This document shows positions 1-6,775 of a stretch of 18,456 bases of DNA, piece by piece. This DNA comes from Isotricha intestinalis. Its lineage: Eukaryota > Ciliophora > Litostomatea > Vestibuliferida > Isotrichidae. The stretch lies in the NCBI GenBank assembly GCA_023807065.1, contig JAJJLU010004109.1, forward strand, positions 1 to 18,456, written 5' to 3'. Each line of letters starts with the position of its first letter. Positions within the stretch are counted from its first letter, which is position 1. The notes below the pieces were generated by a model. That model was not told the origin of the DNA. It searched no databases and saw nothing but the letters and a program-made list of their open reading frames with translations. A program made the translations under genes and the position numbers.

Positions 1-130
1 TGAAGCTGAATCAAATCTTAGTGATTTAGTCACTGAATATCAAAATTATCAAGATGCTTCTGCTGATGATGAAGGTGAAGGAGAAGAAGAAGGAGAAGAA
101 GAAGGTGGAGAAGAAGCCGCTGCTGAATAA
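1..130 (+). CDS. TUBB: Beta-tubulin, C-terminal 42 codons (partial)
   Basis: This is the 3' end of a beta-tubulin gene, the GTP-binding subunit of microtubules; its body lies off the left edge. In the frame starting at base 2 it reads [20 protein letters not shown], the end of helix H12 in beta-tubulins, followed by an acidic Glu/Gly tail ending EEAAAE and TAA at 128-130. Such tails project from the microtubule surface and carry polyglutamylation and polyglycylation in ciliates (known of the family). The tail reads EGEGEEE where axonemal beta-tubulins usually have EGEF, so the Phe is missing. Codon use is richer in G and C than in the neighbouring genes, as expected for a highly expressed gene. 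The same 42 codons occur inverted at the right edge. Identity is certain; copy number and the full gene cannot be seen here. Confidence 0.96.
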   Translation, partial: EAESNLSDLVTEYQNYQDASADDEGEGEEEGEEEGGEEAAAE

Positions 131-141
131 ATGAATTAAAT
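1..141. repeat. Left arm of a 141-bp perfect terminal inverted repeat
   Basis: Bases 1-141 match the reverse complement of 18316-18456 without a mismatch. They cover the last 42 codons of beta-tubulin, its stop and 11 bases of 3' flank. The match ends exactly at base 142 (a here, c on the other arm), after which the flanks are unrelated. The repeat reaches the window edge on both sides, so its true outward extent is unknown. Confidence 0.97.
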
Positions 142-308
142 AATATTTAATAAATAAAATTTACAAATTTTCTTTTATTCTAAATAACTTAGTTTACTCA
201 AGAAAATTATTACTTTTAAAACGATTATATTTATATTACTTAAATAATTTAAAATTATTTAAATTTAAATCACTAGAAAAAAATTTAAATTTAAATATTT
301 TTTCATAA

Positions 309-1502
309 TTATTTCCCAGTAGTTTTACTTCTTTTTTTATATAATACTCTGGTAAGAACACTTTCAGGAAACATTTTATTACAAATATCACATTTTCCCA
401 TTTTACATCCATGAACACATAAACCAGGATAATTTCTATTTTTTTCTAATTCTTTTAATCTTTCTTCATTTTGCTTTTTTAATTTATAATTTCTATAATT
501 TTCTTCATTAAGATTTACATAATCTTGTCTTCTTTTTCTTGCATTTTCATTTTCTTTTTCAATTTCTCTTTTATTTTCTCTTATTATTTTATTTTCTTCA
601 TATTTTCTATCATTTTCTTCTGCTTTATCTCTTAATTTCTTTGAATATAACAATTTTAAATTTTCATCTTGATAATAATTTATTTCTTGTTTTCTTTTCT
701 CATTTTCTTCTTCAATTTTTCTTTTATCATTATTCATTTGATATGTTATTATTCTTTCATTTTCCTTTCTTTCATTATAAGCTCTTTCATTTTTTAATTT
801 TTTACTTTGTTCCATTTGATTAAGCATCATTTTTTTATATTCTTCTCTTGTCATTGATAAAGGCCTTTCTTTTATCGATTGTTCATCTTTTTTATTTGTT
901 ACATACTTTTTATAATAATCTTTTACTTTTGGATTTTCTAAACTAGAATATTTATTAATATTATCTATAACATAATTATTATTTAAATAATCTCTTTTTT
1001 GAGCTCTTAATATTCCATATTCCTTATTTTTATCGAAAAAATTTGCATTTTCATTTTCTGTTTGCAATCTATTTATATTATAATCTCTCATATTTTTAAT
1101 ATATTCTCCCGCTCTATTCGATAAATGTTCTCTTTGTTTGATTCTATCTTTAATAAGTTTCTCATCTTGTTTATTCAAATTATCTACAAATGATTTACCA
1201 ACATATTTATCATTATTAATTATATTAGAATAACTATCTTTTCTGTCTTGAGAAAAATTTTTATTGTAACAATCAGGACAAATTAATTTTTTAATATTTT
1301 CAGAATCATCATTTGATGTTTTAAATTGATTTTTTAAATTATAATTAATACCATTTATATTATTATTATAAACATCATTTCTACTTTTTGATGAATACAT
1401 ATTATAATTAGGCTTTGAAAAATCCATATTATATGAGGTTCTAAAATTAAAGTTATCATTGTTGGAGTTTATACTAAAGTTGTTGCTTATAAAATTTTGC
1501 AT
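309..1502 (-). CDS. Coiled-coil protein with N-terminal CxxCY and C-terminal CxHx6CxxC motif (paralogue A)
   Basis: A 397-residue Asn/Lys/Glu-rich protein with no domain I can name. It starts at an ATG in an A-rich context (ttaaaaATG) and ends in TAA. Visible parts: a low-complexity Asn-rich first 70 residues; LICPDCY at 73-79; a charged, mostly helical middle from about 110 to 355, strongly coiled-coil-like at 215-355; and a C-terminal Cys/His cluster, CVHGCKMGKCDIC at 362-374 followed by NKMFPES. The ligand spacing C-x-H-x6-C-x2-C suggests a small zinc knuckle (inference). The protein encoded at 14993-16264 has the same order of parts and both motifs, so the two are paralogues. It lies 160 bases downstream of the MORN gene on the same strand and tail-to-tail with beta-tubulin. 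A cytoskeletal role is only a guess. Confidence 0.9.
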   Translation of the reverse strand: MQNFISNNFSINSNNDNFNFRTSYNMDFSKPNYNMYSSKSRNDVYNNNINGINYNLKNQFKTSNDDSENIKKLICPDCYNKNFSQDRKDSYSNIINNDKYVGKSFVDNLNKQDEKLIKDRIKQREHLSNRAGEYIKNMRDYNINRLQTENENANFFDKNKEYGILRAQKRDYLNNNYVIDNINKYSSLENPKVKDYYKKYVTNKKDEQSIKERPLSMTREEYKKMMLNQMEQSKKLKNERAYNERKENERIITYQMNNDKRKIEEENEKRKQEINYYQDENLKLLYSKKLRDKAEENDRKYEENKIIRENKREIEKENENARKRRQDYVNLNEENYRNYKLKKQNEERLKELEKNRNYPGLCVHGCKMGKCDICNKMFPESVLTRVLYKKRSKTTGK

Positions 1503-1662
1503 TTTTAATTTTATTTGTCAAAAGAAAAAAAATAAAAAATTTAGTTTCTTATTTTTATTCATAATTATATTGTAATTCTAATATAGAATTATTATTTCAA
1601 ATAAATCATTTTAATTTTATGATATTATCGATATTTACATAAAAATAAAAAGAAGAAAAAAT

Positions 1663-2991
1663 TTACAAATCCAAACTTTTCAGCAAGTAAACCAAATCAC
1701 TTTTAAACAAAAATTTCTGATATTTATATTCTTCAGGTAAAAGATATTTTTTAATTTCCCAATCTCCTTTCAAATTAAAATCTTTTCTCCCATAAATATA
1801 AACTCCATATTTAATATTACTTCCATTGAATTTAGCTCCAACTCCATTTTGTTTTCCTTTATCCCAAAATCCTACAAAAGCATTTAAAGGTTTAAGAGTC
1901 CAAGCATAAATACCAAAACCACATTTTAAATCATATTTAAAGTATCCAATGTACTTTTGAGAATTAGGCCAAGTAAAAACACCAAATCCATGCATATTTC
2001 CATTTAATAATTCACCACAATAAATTCTTTTATCATTATAATAAAGAATTCCAGTTCCAGTTATTTGATTATCTTTCCATTCTCCCTGATAAATTGTTTG
2101 ATCTGGCCATCTATAAACACCTATTCCATTTTTTTTATTTCTTTCATAATTTCCTTGGTAAAAGGATAAATCTTCCCATATTTCATATCCAATTCCATTT
2201 AATCTATATTTTTCCCAATAACCTTCTTTTTTATATTCTATACTTTTATAACTTCCAAATCCTTTTGGAATATTATTTTCATATTCTCCAAAATAAATAC
2301 TTTTATTTTGAGAATTTTTAAATTTACATATTCCATATACTTTATTATCTTTAAAATATCCTGATAATTCACTTTTATCTTCCCATGTTACTATTCCAAA
2401 TCCATTTTTCTTTTTTGTTATTTTATCTTTTTCTCCTATATAATTCAAAATTTTATTTGGTTTCTTTAAAAAATAACCATATATTTCTGGTTTCATTGTA
2501 TATGCATTTTTTGATATTATAGAATAATCTGAATAATTTGAAAATATCGAACTTCTTGTTGTCAACTTTTTTTTATTCAATGTTATCTTCTTTTCTATTT
2601 GTAATAATTTTTCAATTTGAAGTTTCTTTTCTAAAGGATCTATAATAGTACTATTTATTTTTGAATTCTCACTCTTCATATTATTACTTGATGTTTTATT
2701 TGCTATTTGTATTGGTCTTTTTTCTAAATTTATTTCTTTATAAGCTGTTTCATTTTGTGGATTCTCTTTTTCATTTTGTCTTATTTTATAATTTCTATAA
2801 GCTTCTTGAATTCTACAAGCACTCATGTTTAATAAATGCGTCATTTCTTTATTTATTGGAAATTTATTATTTTGATTATTATAACAATCTTGTATTTCTT
2901 CATTTTCTAAATTGTTTTTTGATTTTTGTTTTTCTCCATTTAAACATATTACACAAAAATATTTTGTTTCACATTTGGGAAAATTTCCCAT
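1663..2991 (-). CDS. IQ-motif and MORN-repeat protein
   Basis: A 442-residue protein starting at ATG (MGNFPKCE) and ending TAA. At residues 61-71, IQEAYRNYKIR fits the IQ motif IQxxxRxxxxR exactly, a calmodulin or EF-hand-protein binding helix. From about residue 184 to 408 there are roughly eight or nine MORN repeats of the Y-x-G-x-[WY]-x(n)-G-x-G form, for example YQGNYERNKKNGIGVY and YQGEWKDNQITGTGILYY. MORN arrays form flat beta meanders that bind membranes or partner proteins and are common in ciliate and apicomplexan cortex, basal-body and ciliary proteins (known of the family). A Cys-rich N terminus (C7, C13, C16) might be acylated; Gly2 lacks a good myristoylation context (Lys at position 6). 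Residues 72-183 are low complexity. It shares the 179-base spacer at 2992-3170 with the divergent Asn-rich gene. Confidence 0.93.
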   Translation of the reverse strand: MGNFPKCETKYFCVICLNGEKQKSKNNLENEEIQDCYNNQNNKFPINKEMTHLLNMSACRIQEAYRNYKIRQNEKENPQNETAYKEINLEKRPIQIANKTSSNNMKSENSKINSTIIDPLEKKLQIEKLLQIEKKITLNKKKLTTRSSIFSNYSDYSIISKNAYTMKPEIYGYFLKKPNKILNYIGEKDKITKKKNGFGIVTWEDKSELSGYFKDNKVYGICKFKNSQNKSIYFGEYENNIPKGFGSYKSIEYKKEGYWEKYRLNGIGYEIWEDLSFYQGNYERNKKNGIGVYRWPDQTIYQGEWKDNQITGTGILYYNDKRIYCGELLNGNMHGFGVFTWPNSQKYIGYFKYDLKCGFGIYAWTLKPLNAFVGFWDKGKQNGVGAKFNGSNIKYGVYIYGRKDFNLKGDWEIKKYLLPEEYKYQKFLFKSDLVYLLKSLDL

Positions 2992-3170
2992 TATTTATTT
3001 AACATTTCAAATAATGAATTATTTAATGTTATTTATATTTTAAATAAATTATTTATAAATAAATGAATATATGAAGCAAATTTTTTTATTATTTTGAATT
3101 AGTAAATATTTTTAGTTTAAAATTATTAAACATTTAAATTTAAGAGATTTTTGTTAAATAATTATTATAA
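2992..3170. promoter_or_regulatory. Divergent spacer between the MORN gene and the Asn-rich gene
   Basis: These 179 bases separate two divergent start codons and must hold both 5' untranslated regions and promoters. The sequence is almost pure A+T with short homopolymer runs. I see no recognisable promoter element, so the assignment rests on position alone. Confidence 0.4.
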
Positions 3171-4778
3171 ATGGAAAATCATAATTTATCAATAAAAGAA
3201 TATTTATCAGAATATACCCCTTCATATTCATTACCAAATCAAAGAAATGATTATTCAAAAAAACAAATATCATTAAGAAGTCAAGTAATAAATCCTTCAA
3301 GTTCAAGAAATCAAGTAAATAAACAAAATATAAATATTTCAAATATATCAACATTAAATAATTCAAAAATAAGAAGTGAACATTCTTATTCTCCAATGTG
3401 TATTTTAAATAATAAGAATAAAGAATCTTCACCAGAAATGATGAATATTAGAATGAATTTTGATTTATTGAATCATAAAATTGAAAGATTAAATACTTTA
3501 TTAAACGAAGAAAAGAATACTTCAATTAATTATTATGATTCTTTCTATAAAAGACCAAGTAGTATGAATAAATTATATGATAAAGGAAATTATAAATTTA
3601 ATAGTAATATTAACACTACTACTCCTTCATATGATAGTTATTCTAATAATAGTCCTTTAAGAAATAGTTATTCATTGAGATATAATAATATAAATAATAA
3701 TAATGTTGATATTTTAAATGAATCTAATGATTTAAGAAATAAATCTATTAATAATTTTTCAAATAATTATAGCCCAAAACATTTTTCTAGAGATAATATA
3801 TCAATTAATTTAATTAATAATTATTTAAATCCTCCTCAAAACAACAATATTGATAATTTCACTTATCAAAATAAAAATTTTATAAATAATAAAAATACAA
3901 TGAGTGATGTAAATAATAATAATAATAATATTACTATAAATAACAATTATCCAATTAAAGTAAACATTAAAACAATTAAAGAAAAAAAGATAGAAAGACC
4001 TTTAAATGAATTTCAAAAACAAAATGGAAGACTTTTAACAGAAAGTGACATAACAGAAATGATAAATAATTTACATGAAAAAACAAAAAAATTAGGAACA
4101 AATCAAAATGATGGTTTAGATAGATATAGAAGATTAAAATTAAATCAAAGAATGAATAATTTTAATAAAAGAATGATAGGAGGTAATTGGAAAAATAGTA
4201 GAAATAATTTAAATTATGCATTAAATAGCCCATCTCATTATATAAGAAATTTTTCAAATAATAAAGGAGTTTCTATAAAATATACTCAGATTCATTCTCC
4301 TATTAAAGGTATTGATTTAAATTTTAAAAATGATAACAATAGAATAATCAAAGTAAATAAAATTGAATTTTGTAATTCTTGTAAAAAATGTAAGAAAAAT
4401 CCAGAAAAAAATTATTGTCAATCAGATATGAATTTTGATAAAAAAATGAATAATTTTTTAAAAAGACAAAACTATAATAATATTCCTATTCAAGAAAGGG
4501 AAAATAATAATAATTTATATCAAAAAAACTTTAATGAAATTAATTATAATAAAAGGATTTTAAATGTGAAAGATTTAACTAATGAATATGAAAAAAAGAA
4601 TGAAAATAAAAATGCATTGAATTCATTAAATATCGATAAACCCATTGATAATTTTGGTGGTTTAGAAAATTTTGAAAACAAAAACAACCAATATGAACAA
4701 AATAATAATTTTAATTTTACTTTTAATAATCAAAGAAAAAATGAAGAATTAGATAACGAAACAAAAAAAGGATATTAA
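3171..4778 (+). CDS. Asn-rich low-complexity protein with a small Cys cluster, unknown function
   Basis: A 535-residue protein, ATG in the context ataaATG and TAA stop, that I do not recognise. It is dominated by Asn, Ser, Lys and Tyr; an (AAT)6 run at 3912-3929 encodes one Asn tract. Two stretches look less random. Residues about 275-335 are basic and helical (RPLNEFQKQNGRLLTESDIT, then a DRYRRLKLNQRMNNFNKR region). Residues 401-416 hold four cysteines, CNSCKKC then C416, with spacing C-x2-C-x2-C-x8-C. The cluster might bind metal but matches no named finger that I know. No signal peptide or membrane span is visible. It converges on the CXC gene across a 403-base spacer. The reading frame is secure because 535 codons without a stop would not occur by chance at this base composition. 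Confidence 0.88.
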   Translation: MENHNLSIKEYLSEYTPSYSLPNQRNDYSKKQISLRSQVINPSSSRNQVNKQNINISNISTLNNSKIRSEHSYSPMCILNNKNKESSPEMMNIRMNFDLLNHKIERLNTLLNEEKNTSINYYDSFYKRPSSMNKLYDKGNYKFNSNINTTTPSYDSYSNNSPLRNSYSLRYNNINNNNVDILNESNDLRNKSINNFSNNYSPKHFSRDNISINLINNYLNPPQNNNIDNFTYQNKNFINNKNTMSDVNNNNNNITINNNYPIKVNIKTIKEKKIERPLNEFQKQNGRLLTESDITEMINNLHEKTKKLGTNQNDGLDRYRRLKLNQRMNNFNKRMIGGNWKNSRNNLNYALNSPSHYIRNFSNNKGVSIKYTQIHSPIKGIDLNFKNDNNRIIKVNKIEFCNSCKKCKKNPEKNYCQSDMNFDKKMNNFLKRQNYNNIPIQERENNNNLYQKNFNEINYNKRILNVKDLTNEYEKKNENKNALNSLNIDKPIDNFGGLENFENKNNQYEQNNNFNFTFNNQRKNEELDNETKKGY

Positions 4779-5181
4779 AAATATAAAAAAAATATTAAAA
4801 AAATTTAATTATTTTTATTTATTATTTTTTATTTAAAATAATTTAATAAGGTATATAAAATTGGTTTTTTTTTTGAAATAAACTATATTTATTTAACTAA
4901 TTATTTATTCTTTGTGGTAAAATATTTATAATTTTATTTAATTTGTTTAAGGGATTTCAAAATTTCAAAATAATGTAAAAACTTTGAAAAATGTTTATAT
5001 GGAATTACAAGATATATTTGATTGATTTTTATACAAAAAGAAGTTATATAATAATAATAATAATTATAATTAAAAAATTAAAGTTAATAAATTAGAAAGT
5101 GAAACAAAAAATAAATTGAATTGTATATTTTAATTATAATTTTCCGTATAAAAGTGTTTATACAAATATATTAGTTTTTAT
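4779..5181. other. Convergent intergenic spacer, no gene seen
   Basis: This holds the 3' flanks of two convergent genes. It is nearly pure A+T, with an (AAT/TAA)n stretch near 5048-5066, a tandem atttcaaa doublet near 4955-4970 and a hairpin at 5146-5163. No reading frame, tRNA or conserved element was found in either strand. Confidence 0.6.
5146..5163 (-). other. Small hairpin just 3' of the CXC gene
   Basis: GTATAAA, loop AGTG, TTTATAC: a perfect 7-bp stem with a 4-base loop, 18 bases beyond the CXC stop codon. It could fold in the 3' untranslated region. Short stems like this arise often by chance in A+T-rich DNA. Confidence 0.25.
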
Positions 5182-6169
5182 TTAATTTGAACAGAGTAAT
5201 CTATTTCTTTTTTTATTTAATATTTTTTTATTGTTTATTATCATAAAAATTTTATTTGATGATGAATTATGAAAAGAAAAATTACTTTCTTCATAAATTT
5301 GTTTGATATCAATATAAATATTTTTATTTTCAATTAATATACTTATTCTTTCCATAGTATATTTACAAAATGAATTTTTTTTATCTTTTAAAACTTTATT
5401 GTTTAAATTTTCTTCATTATTTAAACAATTAATACATTTACAATTAACATTACATTTTTCTCCTTCTTTATAACATTCACAGTATTTTTTATTACAATTT
5501 GATTTAATGCAAGTGCAACAAACAACAAATTTTTCATCATTTAACTTTATTTTTGAATTATTTGGTTTATTATGACAATCTATACAATTACAATTTAAAC
5601 AATATTGATTGTTTGAATAACATTCACAATATTTTTTCAAACATTTTGTTTTAGAACAAGTACAAATTTTGTTTATATTATTATTATTTATTAATTGTTT
5701 ATTTATATGTGAATTAGAATTAAATATATCTTTTCCAATATAATTTTCATTCAAATCTTCCCTATAAATTACTTTTACTCTTTTAATATTTGGAATATAA
5801 TAATTTGCTAATATAATTAAAATTAATTAGTTTACTTATTATATTTATTGAATTTGAAGATAATTTTTGGAAATTATTTAAATTCGTTTTTTCACTTGAA
5901 ATTACATTTATAATTGGAGTTAATAAAACATTTGAACTTTGAAAATTTCTAAAAAATAAATATATTTATTTTTACAAATCTTTTAAAGATGATGTTGTTG
6001 AAAAACTTGAATTGGAATTTTTATTATTATAATTAGGAAAATCATTTTTACAATTTTGTTCATTTTTATTTTTATTTGATATATCTGAAAGAAAATCTTC
6101 TTTCATTTCATTTATTTTTTTAAAGGGTTTTGATTCATTACTTTCGAAAGGATAATTTCTAAAACACAT
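5182..6169 (-). CDS. Tesmin/TSO1-like CXC-domain protein, three exons
   Basis: Joining 6169-5976, 5948-5836 and 5807-5182 gives one open frame of 310 residues, from ATG (MCFRNYP) to TAA. Two CXC repeats lie at about 151-180 ([16 protein letters not shown]...) and 199-230 ([16 protein letters not shown]...), each with the C-x-C-x4-C-x3-Y-C-x-C pattern of the tesmin/TSO1/LIN54 family. Paired CXC domains bind two zinc clusters and read DNA as nuclear regulators, with a Tyr inserting into the minor groove (known of the family). The linker has HNKPNNS rather than the usual RNPxAF signature. The third exon alone would have to start at a TTG, which is why I extended it: the two 5' exons supply an ATG and share the Asn/Ser-rich composition. 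An upstream in-frame TAA supports this start. Exact splice sites need transcript evidence. Confidence 0.88.
5808..5835 (-). other. 28-nt spliceosomal intron 2 of the CXC gene
   Basis: On the minus strand it begins gtaaac and ends atattag. Removing it joins ..ATA ATA A to CA AAT TAT, restoring the CXC frame in phase 1. Left in, the exon-2 frame runs into a stop before the CXC domain. Its length and A+T-rich sequence are typical of minimal ciliate introns. Confidence 0.82.
5949..5975 (-). other. 27-nt spliceosomal intron 1 of the CXC gene
   Basis: On the minus strand it begins gtaaaaata and ends tttttag. Removing it joins exon 1 (phase 2) to an open exon 2 of 113 nt. At 27 nt it would keep frame if retained, but its first bases create an in-frame TAA, so an unspliced message ends at once. 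Confidence 0.82.
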
Positions 6170-6332
6170 AATTGAATTATAATTATAATTAAATTTAATT
6201 TAAAAAATCCAAATTTATAAACTTTAATAAACAAAATAGAAACAAAATTGAAAAAATTTAAAAAAATAATTATATAAATACAAAATAAATAATTTAAATA
6301 AATTAAAAATTAAAGATAAATATATTATATAA

Positions 6333-6706
6333 AGGACTGAGGAAAGGAAAAAAATATTAGAATATAAGACAAATGAAATGTTCATCAAAAAAATAAATAT
6401 CACAAGATACAAAAAATTTAGAATAAGTAGTAAATATAATAGAAAGAATAATTTATAAAAGAGCCTTTTTATACCTTAAAAATTTAAGATTAACTATTGG
6501 AAAAAATTTTTTGTGATAAAAGAATTACTAATTCTATTGGTGATAAAATTGTTTTTAAAAATAAACTTGGAGTTGATATTTATATTAAAATATGGAATAA
6601 TTATTTTATGAAAGGAATATTTTTGGATTTTTTTTATATATGTTATTTTTTTATTTACATTTTTTTATTTTATGTTTTTTTAAATATTTATTTTTTATTT
6701 ATATGA
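6333..6706 (+). pseudogene. Possible gene relic in the 6170-6775 spacer
   Basis: The 606-base gap between the CXC start and the RCC1-protein stop holds no intact gene, but two protein-like stretches lie on the + strand in different frames. The first is 6333-6455 (41 open codons, containing ERKKILEYKTNEMFIKK). The second starts near 6497 and contains CDKRITNSIGDKIVFKNKL and GVDIYIKIWNNYF, then dissolves into Phe/Tyr-rich noise before a TGA at 6704-6706. Neither has an ATG in a good position, and stops lie between them. The second stretch is more ordered than random A+T-rich DNA. I could not assign a family. A short exon of an unseen gene is the alternative. Confidence 0.35.
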
Positions 6707-6775
6707 TTTCAAATATGTATTTTTTTAAGTTTTTTATATGATTATAATTTTTAATTTAAAAAGGAATATATTTTT

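Noticed and set aside
236..418. A 60-codon minus-strand frame overlapping the 3' end of the first coiled-coil gene
   Set aside because: It overlaps the conserved Cys/His tail in another frame and has no features of its own.
539..823. Long Phe/Leu-rich frames opposite real genes, such as 539-823, 2094-2321, 2661-3002, 3154-3432, 8386-8586 and 16034-16231
   Set aside because: They are antisense reads of Lys/Asn/Glu codons (AAA, AAT, GAA become TTT, ATT, TTC) and lie wholly or almost wholly over better-supported genes on the opposite strand.
6224..6412. A 62-codon hydrophobic minus-strand frame in the spacer
   Set aside because: Composition is Phe/Ile/Leu/Tyr noise from the complementary Lys-rich strand; it looks like a shadow of the + strand relic.
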